Part shown: one piece after another, positions 25,603 to 34,900 of the stretch
Position numbering within the stretch: the first letter of the stretch is position 1
Layout of the letters: every line of letters starts with the position of its first letter
Origin: Ruminococcus sp.
Lineage (GTDB): Bacteria > Bacillota_A > Clostridia > Oscillospirales > Ruminococcaceae
NCBI RefSeq assembly: GCF_016283395.1
Contig: NZ_JAEEMU010000044.1
Location: forward strand, 1-64,000
Direction of reading: 5' to 3'
DNA length: 64,000 bases
Made by a program: the position numbers and the translations under genes
The notes under the pieces: model-generated
Told to the model about the DNA's origin: nothing
The model's input: the letters and a program-made list of their open reading frames with translations, nothing else
Databases searched by the model: none

Positions 25603-26074
25603 ATATCAATATATCCATTTCAGCTTGGTCGGGCACTTCAAACAGCTCCTCAAACTTAGCTGCAAGCCCATCGTCTATAAAATAAGCGTCACTGCGTCCG
25701 TTCTGCACTTCTGCGTTGCGTTTTTCGATACGTCTTTTCCACTCGTCATCATCGACAGTTATATAGTGAAATTCGCAGATAATACCGTGTTTGCGGTAAA
25801 ACTCACGGGCGAAGTCTCGTTCGGACTTCTTCCAGAAGCCCCAGTCAAGTATAACATCAGTTCCAGCAGATACTATCTCTGCGGACTTTTTATAAAGGTA
25901 TTTCTGAGTTCGCATGACGAATCCATCATGTTTGTCACCTGTTTCACCGCCGAGAATATCCAGCATAAGCTCGTCGATAGAGAGTATAACTCCGCCAAGC
26001 TCGTCTTTGAGTTTGTGAGCGTATGTGCTTTTGCCGCTGCATATCCTGCCGCAGGTCATTATAATTTTAGCCAT
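25601..26074 (-). CDS. P-loop kinase-like ATP-binding protein (zeta/Cpt-like AAA)
   Basis: A 157-residue P-loop protein. Walker A is GRICSGKST (about 9-17), with LSIDELMLDIL as a substrate-side Asp motif, VILDWGFW as Walker B-like, and WKRRIEKRNAEV as the Arg lid. This layout is common in small-molecule kinases related to zeta toxins and chloramphenicol phosphotransferase. The substrate is unknown. It overlaps the upstream GNAT by 8 nt. Confidence 0.8.
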   Translation of the reverse strand: MAKIIMTCGRICSGKSTYAHKLKDELGGVILSIDELMLDILGGETGDKHDGFVMRTQKYLYKKSAEIVSAGTDVILDWGFWKKSERDFAREFYRKHGIICEFHYITVDDDEWKRRIEKRNAEVQNGRSDAYFIDDGLAAKFEELFEVPDQAEMDILI

Positions 26075-26504
26075 TATTCATTTCCTTTTTTATTATTTTT
26101 GTAAATCCATGACCGCTGTGCTCGTGTGGGTGTGATTTAAAGCCGCATTTCAGATAGAATTCGTCTTTATGCTTGGCACTCATAAGCTGAAGATAAGACC
26201 ACCAGCCCTCTTTCAGCTGACTGCGGATATAGTCCTCGATATATTTCAGAAGCGACTTTCCTATACCTTCTCCCTGATACTCAGGGGCAACAATAAGGTC
26301 TTTGAGGAAAAATGCCATTCCGCCGTCGCCGATAAGTCTTGCCATAGCAATGACCTTTTCGCCGTTCTTTACAGCGAATGTAACATAGCTGTTTTTAAGC
26401 GAAGTTTCTACAAGCTCGCGCTCAGGCTCTCCCCAGCCAGCCGAACTGAAAAGTCTTATAAAGTCGTCAGCACAGAGTGTGTTCAGTGAGATGTCATATT
26501 TCAT
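26067..26504 (-). CDS. GNAT-family N-acetyltransferase
   Basis: A 145-residue GNAT. FLKDLIVAPEYQGEGIGKSLLKYIEDYI contains the Q-x-x-G-x-G acetyl-CoA loop, then LMSAKHKDEFYLKCGFKSHPHE. GGAGGAG lies before the ATG. It is the first gene of a two-gene operon with the P-loop kinase. Confidence 0.88.
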   Translation of the reverse strand: MKYDISLNTLCADDFIRLFSSAGWGEPERELVETSLKNSYVTFAVKNGEKVIAMARLIGDGGMAFFLKDLIVAPEYQGEGIGKSLLKYIEDYIRSQLKEGWWSYLQLMSAKHKDEFYLKCGFKSHPHEHSGHGFTKIIKKEMNNG

Positions 26505-26528
26505 GTATTTCTCCTCCTTACAGAATAA

Positions 26529-26557
26529 AGTATATCATAACTCGGTATTTTTTTCAA
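26529..26557 (-). promoter_or_regulatory. Promoter of the GNAT/P-loop kinase operon
   Basis: On the minus strand, TTGAAA (26557-26552), a 17-bp spacer and TATACT (26534-26529). Confidence 0.6.
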
Positions 26558-26594
26558 TATTGTGCTTAGTTCTGCTATAAAGTTATTCAAAATA

Positions 26595-26623
26595 TTGACA
26601 AAACCTTTATGAAGTGGTATAAT
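26595..26623 (+). promoter_or_regulatory. Promoter of the FHA-phosphatase-kinase operon
   Basis: TTGACA (26595-26600), a 17-bp spacer and TATAAT (26618-26623). The roughly 110-nt leader holds a 7-bp inverted repeat tcacact/agtgtga (26637-26643, 26667-26673). Confidence 0.8.
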
Positions 26624-26737
26624 AAATTTGTATGTATCACACTGATTGTTTACGGTATCAGGTATTAGTGTGACAGCATTTTATAAAATATTTTATGTGC
26701 GGAGCAAACGCGCTTTATTTCACTTAGGGGTGAGGAA

Positions 26738-28075
26738 ATGGCAGGAATTACAACCAAGCTTCTTTATCAGAGCTGCGATACGTTTTTGCAGGCAGGTCTG
26801 AAAAAGAAGGATCAGATAAACGAAGATCAACTCAAGCTCATAAATGAGAATTCGGATAAGGGGCTTCTCAGCGTGAGATGGGAGAAAACTGCAACAAGAA
26901 ATGTACTGAAATACAATGTTACCAATATGACCGCCCTTTCGGAATATGTCAAGCAGACTATGACACAGGATAAGTATTTCGGTATCATCAGTCAGTTCCA
27001 GAAGATACTGGAGCACTGCGTTGACATAGGTCTGCCTGTGGACAATATACTGCTAAGTGATCCGAAGAACGTTTTCTATAATGTTGAAAAGCAGAAGCTT
27101 TACGTGGCTTATCTTCCGCTTGTGAATAACGGCTATAAATGTGCGAATACCGCAAAATTTCTTATGAAGGTAAACAAGAATGCAAGCTTTACCGTTACAA
27201 ACGGTGCTGTTATGCAGAAGTATAACTACTTCCTTGAGGAATATGTCAATAATCCCAAGAACAAAAGCGGCTTCATCTCGCCTACACAGCTTTATAAGAT
27301 GCTGCATGATGTGCTTATGCTGCCTGATATAAATGAAGAGGAAAAGCCTCAGCCTGCTGCGGCTGAGAAAGCAGGAGCATCAGCTGATGACGATGACGGA
27401 GATCATACTATCCTTGTGAGCCGCAAGCGCGTTTCGGAGTGTCCTGCATTCCTCAAAGATGAAAATAACAGGGAGATACCTATTGACCATTTCCCGTTTA
27501 CTATAGGTCGCCGTGCAGGCAATGACCTTGCTCTTACGGATAAGGGCACTGTTTCAAAGGTACACGCTGTAATAAGCTATGAAAACGGTACTTTCTATGT
27601 AGAAGATAAAGAGTCCGCAAACGGTACTTTCCTCAACAGCTATGCCGAGAACGGCGAGCGAATAATAAAGGAAAAGATCAGCAGCGGCGATGTAATATAT
27701 ATATGCGATATCCCTTTCGTATTCAATGTCAATGATACGGATTCGGCTACGGTATTAGTGGGCGATAAGGGAACAGATGCGAAAAAAGTTTCTCAGCAGA
27801 AGGCAAATATGAAAAAACTTGCCTATATCATCAATTCATCAAGCAAGGAGAGGATACCTGTTTTCGTTTATCCTTTCACCTGTGCTGAATTGTCGGGCAT
27901 GATAGTGGGACGGGATAATACCAAAAACAGACACAGTATTTTTATTGAAAATATTTCCTGTCAGTCCCTGAGCGTTGAGGGCGATGAAGTGGCTGTAGGC
28001 GACAGGATAAGCGTCTTTTCGGGCTGTAATTTCCTGTACCACGGCATAGGCTATACATTCTTTGAAGAAAGCTGA
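26738..28075 (+). CDS. FHA-domain protein with DUF6382-like N-terminus
   Basis: A 445-residue cytoplasmic protein. Residues 1-195 resemble the DUF6382 region found before FHA domains in Firmicutes (VDNILLSDPKNVFYNVEKQKLYVAYLPL). An FHA domain (about 247-330) has the phospho-Thr pocket motifs IGRRAGNDL, VSKVHAVI and SANGTFLN. A second, degenerate FHA-like unit (about 375-443, MIVGRDNTKNRHSIFIENIS) lacks the S-x-x-H and N-G motifs. Two short acidic-flanked motifs, HTILVSRK (Thr224) and ATVLVGDK (Thr338), border the FHA domain. The ATG follows GGGGTGAGG. It is the first gene of a kinase/phosphatase operon, so it probably reads phosphothreonine made by the kinase. Confidence 0.88.
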   Translation: MAGITTKLLYQSCDTFLQAGLKKKDQINEDQLKLINENSDKGLLSVRWEKTATRNVLKYNVTNMTALSEYVKQTMTQDKYFGIISQFQKILEHCVDIGLPVDNILLSDPKNVFYNVEKQKLYVAYLPLVNNGYKCANTAKFLMKVNKNASFTVTNGAVMQKYNYFLEEYVNNPKNKSGFISPTQLYKMLHDVLMLPDINEEEKPQPAAAEKAGASADDDDGDHTILVSRKRVSECPAFLKDENNREIPIDHFPFTIGRRAGNDLALTDKGTVSKVHAVISYENGTFYVEDKESANGTFLNSYAENGERIIKEKISSGDVIYICDIPFVFNVNDTDSATVLVGDKGTDAKKVSQQKANMKKLAYIINSSSKERIPVFVYPFTCAELSGMIVGRDNTKNRHSIFIENISCQSLSVEGDEVAVGDRISVFSGCNFLYHGIGYTFFEES

Positions 28076-28087
28076 CGGTGAGGCAGC

Positions 28088-28867
28088 ATGGAATACTTTT
28101 TTTCTTATGTGACTACCGAGGGTGCTGTAAGAAAGGTCAATCAGGATTCGCTTTTTATCTCGGAAGCTGAGTACGACGGCGAAAAGATATTCTTCGGAGC
28201 TGTCTGCGACGGTGTAGGCGGTCTTTCGGCAGGCGAAAAGGCAAGCGGTTACGTCTGCAAGCGCATAAACGAATGGTTTGCAGCTGATTTTGCGGAGCTT
28301 ATGAGAAATTCTGCCTCAATCCTTAAAATAAGGGAGTCTCTTGATGATCGTCTCCATGAGCTTAATGAGCGCATAAACGATTATGCGGACAGACATTCCT
28401 CAGATATGGCTACTACCTTTACGGGGTTGCTCATACTTCCAAAGTTCGGTAACGTGCTTACTGCTCATGTGGGTGATACCCGTCTGTACAAGATAACCAA
28501 CGATGAGATAGAAGTTCTCACCTCCGATCACTCCGTAGTTGCTCAGGAGGTAAGGGACGGTATCATCACTCAGGAAATGGCTGAGAAAGATCCGAGACAG
28601 AATCAGCTCACAAACTGTATCGGTGCAGGTCTTGATGATACTTCATACGATTACAGCATATCTCCCTACAGTAAGGGTGATGTGTATATGCTGTGTTCGG
28701 ACGGGTTCAGAAAAAAGATATCATCTGAGGAGATACACAAGGCACTTAGTCCCTCTGCAAACAAAGACGAGAAAACTATGAAGTCAAATCTCGAAAAGCT
28801 GAAGGATCAGGTCATACAGCGCGGAGAAAAAGACAATATCACCGCCCTATTGGTAAAACTCTGCTGA
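28088..28867 (+). CDS. PP2C-type protein Ser/Thr phosphatase
   Basis: A 259-residue PPM-family phosphatase. The metal-binding motifs are intact: NQDS (Asp20), VCDGVGGL (Asp41), HVGDTRLY, CSDGF and KDNITALLV. It probably removes phosphates added by the kinase encoded 16 bp downstream. Confidence 0.95.
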   Translation: MEYFFSYVTTEGAVRKVNQDSLFISEAEYDGEKIFFGAVCDGVGGLSAGEKASGYVCKRINEWFAADFAELMRNSASILKIRESLDDRLHELNERINDYADRHSSDMATTFTGLLILPKFGNVLTAHVGDTRLYKITNDEIEVLTSDHSVVAQEVRDGIITQEMAEKDPRQNQLTNCIGAGLDDTSYDYSISPYSKGDVYMLCSDGFRKKISSEEIHKALSPSANKDEKTMKSNLEKLKDQVIQRGEKDNITALLVKLC

Positions 28868-28883
28868 AAGCGAGGAGATCTAT

Positions 28884-30584
28884 TTGCTAAATAAAGGCTT
28901 TGTCCTTGAAAACAGATATAAGATCGTCAATGTTGCGGGCAAAGGCGGTACATCGGTCGTTTACCGTGCTGTCGATCTGAAGGCAAATAATGCTCAGCGT
29001 GCTGTTAAGGAGGTCATGAAGACTAACGGCACAGATGCTTACAATGCAAGGCAGGAGTCTCTGCTTATCAAGGAATTCTATGAAAAGGACGCTAAAAACT
29101 CCTTTTTCCCTAATATAATCGAGATCATCGACAACGATCCCGACGCGCTGTATATAGTTCAGGACTATATCAACGGCGTTTCTATGGAAAAGCTCCTTGC
29201 ATACGGACCTTTCCGTCATAAGACCATGCTGAGGTACTCAAAAGATATCTGCCGTGTTATGTCATTTATCCACAAGTGCGGTCTTATACACAGCGATATG
29301 AAGCCCGATAATATCATGGTCGTGAGAAATGAGGAGGACTTTGAGAACTCACGCAGACCTGATAAGTTCGGAAGGCTGAAATTTATTGATTTCGGTTCTG
29401 TTATTGAAAGGCGAAGCGGTGCGTTTGCCTATACGCCTGCTTATGCTTCGCCTGAGCAGTTCTACGAGCAGGAACTTGACGAACAGACCGATATCTTCAA
29501 TATAGGTGCTACTATGTACCATATGCTCACAGGCAAAAAGCCCAAGAATGTTTCGGCAAACGGCGAATTCGTAAGCTCTGCGGAGCGATTTGTGTTCGAC
29601 AAGGGCACTAATGCAGGTCTTGTGAGGATAATACGCAAGTGCGTGAACGAGGATAAGTCAAAGAGATACCGCTCCTGCGATGAGCTCTATGAAGAGCTTG
29701 AAAAGACCGATAATCACACATATCTTCGTGCGACAAGCATAGTTGCCGGATTTGCAGTGCTATGCCTCGGTATATCGCTGTTTGCAAATATAATGGCAAA
29801 CAAGAGCAGAAGCGAGGATTTCAACAAGCTTGTTGAAAAGGCAGAGAATACAGGCGAGTATTACGCAAGGTCGGAAGCCTTTGAGGACGTTATAAATGCC
29901 GACGGTTCTTACGCGGACGCTTATCTCAAGCTTATCGAGCTATATAAGAATGACATGGTATTTGATGCAAAAGAGACGGAACAGATACTTGCACTTATAA
30001 ATGAGAATATCAATCAGCTCAAACAGTCACCTAAGTACGAGGAGATCGCCTATGAGCTTGGCATACTTTACTGGTATTATTATTTTTACGGCAATGAAGG
30101 TGAAAGCTCTGAGCAGAACGGAAGCATATCAGGCAAGATCGCTTCCGTAAAATGGTTCAGAGAAGCTCAGACCTCCGACTTCAAGTGCAGTGAGCCCGAC
30201 AAATACGAGATAGCTCAGGTATACTGCACTATCGGTGATTTCTATTCTCAGACTCAGAAAAAGGAGAATGAGCTGCTCAAAAAGAATTACTCGGAGGATC
30301 TGTGGAAGAGCATGAACGATCTGAACAAGCTTGTTGATGAGGCAAATGCAGGCTCTGAGATAATAATACTCGAAACTTATAAGACTCTTCTCAATCTGGA
30401 AAATTCAAATATGAGCGACTTTGCCAAGTCGGGCATATCATACAAGGAACAAAAGGCTTTTCTTGAAGATATCAGGAATAAGACGGAAAAACTCAATGCC
30501 GCTGATGACTCGGCTGCGGAAGCCAAGGAATATATACTTAATTACTATAACGGAGTCATCGAGAGCATAAACGGTTCTGAATAA
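28884..30584 (+). CDS. Transmembrane Ser/Thr protein kinase
   Basis: A 566-residue kinase. The catalytic domain (about 12-275) has GKGGTSVVY (Gly loop), Lys42 (AVKEV), the catalytic loop HSDMKPDN (Asp138; the Arg of HRD is replaced by Ser) and IDFGS (169-171), then YASPEQF. One TM lies at 283-305, followed by a roughly 260-residue outer domain of helical pairs resembling TPR or solenoid repeats (YARSEAFEDVINADGSYADAYLKLIELY). No PASTA domains are present, unlike the housekeeping PrkC/Stk1. The start is a TTG with GAGGAG 6 nt upstream; no closer ATG fits. The outer domain is probably the ligand sensor. Confidence 0.92.
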   Translation: MLNKGFVLENRYKIVNVAGKGGTSVVYRAVDLKANNAQRAVKEVMKTNGTDAYNARQESLLIKEFYEKDAKNSFFPNIIEIIDNDPDALYIVQDYINGVSMEKLLAYGPFRHKTMLRYSKDICRVMSFIHKCGLIHSDMKPDNIMVVRNEEDFENSRRPDKFGRLKFIDFGSVIERRSGAFAYTPAYASPEQFYEQELDEQTDIFNIGATMYHMLTGKKPKNVSANGEFVSSAERFVFDKGTNAGLVRIIRKCVNEDKSKRYRSCDELYEELEKTDNHTYLRATSIVAGFAVLCLGISLFANIMANKSRSEDFNKLVEKAENTGEYYARSEAFEDVINADGSYADAYLKLIELYKNDMVFDAKETEQILALINENINQLKQSPKYEEIAYELGILYWYYYFYGNEGESSEQNGSISGKIASVKWFREAQTSDFKCSEPDKYEIAQVYCTIGDFYSQTQKKENELLKKNYSEDLWKSMNDLNKLVDEANAGSEIIILETYKTLLNLENSNMSDFAKSGISYKEQKAFLEDIRNKTEKLNAADDSAAEAKEYILNYYNGVIESINGSE

Positions 30585-30597
30585 AGGGAGGAAGTAT

Positions 30598-31002
30598 ATG
30601 ACATCTTTTGAATGGCAGATCATCTCTCAGATATTTCTTGGGATCGGCATTGTGCTCCTGCTTACAGCTTTTATGCTGGCGGCGAGATTCAAGGTCATCT
30701 CAAATACGGTATCCGAGATAAGATCAAGAAAAAGCCCGGCAGAACCTTCGGACAAGGTTCATTCTGCGGCAATGAGCATACGCACTTTGAACGAGAACGC
30801 TGATGCTCTCGGTCCTGCCGATGAAGAGCTCGACAGCAGCATGATAACTGTTGTTGTTGGCAGGAAAAAACAGGAAGAGATAAGCGATACCATAGTTGTG
30901 GGAAATAATAAGGATAAAGAAAACGATTTCAGAATAATAAGGAATATAATCGTCATTAACGCCGATCCCGATGTTATTGACGATAACAGGAGAAATAAAT
31001 GA
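30598..31002 (+). CDS. Small membrane protein with TIVV motifs
   Basis: A 134-residue protein of unknown family. One TM near the N-terminus (about 7-29) is followed by a mostly disordered charged tail. The tail has two short motifs, ITVVVGRK (Thr84) and DTIVVGNN (Thr98), resembling the two in the FHA protein of the same operon. If inside the cell, they could be kinase targets that recruit the FHA protein. GGGAGGAAG precedes the ATG. It overlaps the next gene by 4 nt (ATGA). Confidence 0.75.
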   Translation: MTSFEWQIISQIFLGIGIVLLLTAFMLAARFKVISNTVSEIRSRKSPAEPSDKVHSAAMSIRTLNENADALGPADEELDSSMITVVVGRKKQEEISDTIVVGNNKDKENDFRIIRNIIVINADPDVIDDNRRNK

Positions 31003-31937
31003 AGCTTGTAAACTCTGTCATAGGTCTCGCCGCGGCTATGGCTGTGCTGCCGTCATGTGTGTGTTTCTGCGCAGAAGCAGAATATGAAGCTCCTTCTGAT
31101 ATAGAAGTGAGCGTGGGCAGCTGCGAGATAGACAGGTCTCAGCTCAGCGGAGATACTATCGTTGAGTTACCTGTCAGTATAAACAATAACTGCGGTTTCG
31201 TGTCACTTAATGTACTGTTTGAACTCGACAACAGACTTAGTTTTGCAGGTGATTATGAGGTAGCAGCAAAAGCAAAGAAGCTTACGGGAGTCAATATCTA
31301 TAATTGCTATGACTCGGGAAATACTATCTCCGCCTGTTTTGAAGTCTCGGGCAGGAGTAGGTTTACCGACAACGGCGAGATAGGTGCTCTGAGAGTCAGT
31401 ATACCTGAAAATACCCCTGCTGGTGAATACGGCATATCAATGCCTGACAGTGCAGGAGATTTTGAGGTGATGATATTTACTTATAACAGTAATGATGCTA
31501 TGTTCGGTAGGGAATGCTTTTCTGCTCTTAACGGCGGAAGCATAACCGTTACGGACAAATATCATGAAGATCAGTCAGACAGCGGCAGTAATGAAGAAGA
31601 ACACAATGCTCAGCAGCCTGCGGCAGAAGCAGAGGATACGGGAGAAAAAGCTCCTGCTGTTACAACTGCGGAAAGCAAAACAACTGTAACTTCTTCAACA
31701 AGTACTGCTGCCAAAACCACATCTACAGTCAGCTCAACAAGCAGCGACAGATCATCTGAGACACAAACAACTGCTGCTGTCACTTCTTCTGCGGAGACAA
31801 GTTCTGCTGATGAGGTGAAGAGTGATCTGAAAAAAGGAAGAAACAGAAATATGTTTGCTCCTGTACTTGCAGCTTCGCTGCTCGTGATCGGAGCGGCAGT
31901 GGTTTTTGTTGTTAAAAAGGGAGGGAAGTCAAAGTGA
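30999..31937 (+). CDS. Membrane-anchored protein with a cohesin-like domain
   Basis: A 312-residue protein: signal peptide (1-25), a domain of about 160 residues (28-190), a Ser/Thr-rich stretch (200-275), one C-terminal TM (about 286-305) and a basic tail. The domain reads like a cohesin: IVELPVSINNNCGFVSLNVLFELDNRLSF near the start (cohesin V-x-V-P-V, then F-x-x-x-Y/L-D), NTISACFEVSGRSRFTDNGEIGALRVSIPENTPAGEYGISM, and ending GGSITVTD. There is no LPXTG motif. If it is a cohesin it would hold one dockerin protein at the cell surface. Assignment is by eye; a related beta-sandwich is the alternative. Confidence 0.6.
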   Translation: MKLVNSVIGLAAAMAVLPSCVCFCAEAEYEAPSDIEVSVGSCEIDRSQLSGDTIVELPVSINNNCGFVSLNVLFELDNRLSFAGDYEVAAKAKKLTGVNIYNCYDSGNTISACFEVSGRSRFTDNGEIGALRVSIPENTPAGEYGISMPDSAGDFEVMIFTYNSNDAMFGRECFSALNGGSITVTDKYHEDQSDSGSNEEEHNAQQPAAEAEDTGEKAPAVTTAESKTTVTSSTSTAAKTTSTVSSTSSDRSSETQTTAAVTSSAETSSADEVKSDLKKGRNRNMFAPVLAASLLVIGAAVVFVVKKGGKSK

Positions 31938-34900
31938 ATAACGGTATCTTTGATTTTAAAAAGAAAATAGCTTTTACGGCGGCTCTCGTTATTGTTGCAA
32001 ATTCTTTCGGCACTTTGCCTGCTTCGGCAGCTGTATCTTCTATAGGTACACTGAAAAGTGATTCTGTAGATCTTTCAGACGACAGCGACGGAAAGAAAAA
32101 AGAAGTTGCACAGGTAGAAAAAACGGATGCTGCCACTACTTCAACTTCGACTGCAACTACAACTACAACAACTACTACCAGTACAACTACCACTTCTACT
32201 ACCACAACTTCTACTACAACAACGTCTACAACGTCTACAACTACAACTACTACTCCACAGAACACGAAAACTTATACTGTTGTTGTCAACGGAGGTATAC
32301 CCGAAGCAGATTTTTATGTCATGGCAAAGAGAATATTTGCCAAGAGTACGCCTGCCTGCGATTACAACGGTACGAACGGCGGTACTATAACTGTAAACAG
32401 CGGTGAAGTTCCGTCAGCTGAAAAGGTAAGCATCGAAAAAACCGAATACAGAAGGAAGTCTGCTTCGGGAAATTCGCTTGAATATGACGCTTATTATAAG
32501 GCAGAGGTGGCGGCTGATGTTGTAAATGTCACTATTTCGGGCATACCTGAGGACGGATTTTGCAAACACGGCTCTGAGATCACAGTAAAACCACATGATG
32601 AATATACTCTCATCGAAAGTGATGAGGCAAGGATAGTAATTGTGGAGCGTCCGATCTCTTTCAAATCGGAAAGTATCGGAAATGATGAATACAGACTCTC
32701 TTTCGGAGGGGCAAGCTACATCATCTCGCCAAGATTTTTCAGTATCACTATCTCCGGCAATTATAAGGTGTTCAGAGGAGACAAGGAGACAGGCGAAAGA
32801 AGATTTAAGTGGAAGGAAATAAATGATCTCAGGATAGAAGCCAAGGATAAACAGGCTCTTTCCATATATGACGGTTCAAAATCCAAGGCTTTCAAGGTGG
32901 AGAATGATTTCTTCAAGATGAGCGATCTTCTTACTTTTGAACAGTTCAGATACAGCAATGACGCGCAGTTCGTTGTTACGGGCGTAAACTGGAATGTATG
33001 TGTAAAAAGTACATTTGACGGAGCAAGTGACAGAGAGACAACACGTTACTTCCACGTCGAAAAGGGAACTGACGGTACGTATTTCTTCCGTGTTCCGTAC
33101 CTTGAGCTCGGAAACTATTACCTTGACTGCTATGAGTACTTTGGTCATCATAATGTGGATCTTGGAAAGATGTACTCCGATATCAGCGGCGAAAATGCAG
33201 TTGGTTATTGCAAGATACCGTATTTTCCCGGGGAAAACGATATCGAACTGAAATACAAAAAGTTTACCAAGTTCGGAAGCTACACCTTCGCGCCTTCTCA
33301 GGATATATCCCTCAGAAGCGGCAGCTGCTTCTCTATTGACAGCGACACGCCGATAAAGACTCTTATGACTTTGCCTGCTTCATTTGACAGCAGCGTTATA
33401 AGTTATGATTACTTCAAGGGAAATGACGCTTCTGGTCTGCACTCTTCAAAGTTTTCTATAGACGCAGATGAAAGAGAATTCAAGCTCACTTCCAAAGTCA
33501 TCAAAGATCCTGTATTTATCCTCGTTAAGAACATTATCAAGGACGCTGACGGACTTTCCAGCGGAATTGACGACAGTATCTGTTTCTACAACGATAAAAA
33601 TGCACCGACTGTTTCAGGTACTGAGGAACATTATGAGAACAAATGGTACGGAAAAGAAGGTGCGGTATTTACTCTTGATATCCATGACAGAGAGGAATGC
33701 CCGATACCCGAGAATGATACTGTATTCTATGAGGAAAAAGAAATACGCGATGTATATGAGAAGTTCATAAATGCTCCTACTGTAAACAAGCAGGAGATAG
33801 CTTCCGTTATCGTGGGTGATTACAGATTTGACAGACCTGAGGGCGGCTGGAGCGATACTGCTTCCATAAATGTCTATATTGAAAATGCTGCGGTAAGAAA
33901 GACTGAAAAAGAGCTTGTTGAATTATTAAGTACTGTTGATCTTTCGGAAGTCGATCCTTCAAAGTATTCTGATCAGGGCGATAGCTATAACTATTATAAA
34001 AAGCTTATAAAGAACGGCGTTTGCAAAGAGCTGAATGATTATTATTCCACAAAGATCACTGAACTTTCAAAGAACGAGAACACTTCCGATGAGGCTGCGG
34101 AGATCGCTATGGCGGCTGCAAAGCTGGAGAATCATGTCAGTGCTTATAAAAAAGCTTTGGCAGGTGCAAAGAATACGCACAAGACGGTGCCGTCACTTAC
34201 ATTTGATACAGAGTCGCAGACTTTCAAGGTAACTTTAAAGCCTGATGACGCATATAAAAATTCCATAATAAATGATTCAGTCGATGTCTATGCAGTCGAT
34301 AACAGCGGCAATTCGGGCATTGATACTGAAAAGATGTATACTATCAATGTGCATATGGACTGTGCGCCTCCTGTTATCTCAGCTGAGTCATTAGAGGTGA
34401 TAAATGCTGTACCTATAGCAGGTGCTGACGGCGAAATGAACTACGTCGTAAAAGAGGGCACTATCATCAATGCGGCTGTAAATGATATTTACGGCGATTC
34501 TGAAGGCTCGGGAGTAAAGGGCGCAGAGTGGTATGTCGGCGATGACAGCGGTTCTGCAAAGCGTATGTGGCGCAATGATGATGGAAAAAGCTTCGGTATG
34601 ATGATAGATAAGCATGATATCGAAGGCAAAAACCTCAAGAGCTCATTCAGCATCAAAGCTACTGATAATGTGGATAACAGTGCCGTTCTCAGTTCAGATG
34701 CAGGGGATAAAAAGATCAATCTCATATTTGATACCGAAAGACCTTTAAGCAGTATCACTGACGCTTCCGATGTATCAAAGGTACATACTCAGGAGATAAG
34801 AGACGGAGAAAATACTATCATCAAAAAATGGTACGGCAGTTATGAGGATATCAAGCTGAATTTATATGCGGCTGATGAAAATCCTGATAAATGCTCGGGA

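Noticed and set aside
31912..32265. Val-rich minus-strand frame
   Set aside because: Complement of the Thr-rich linker of the giant surface protein.
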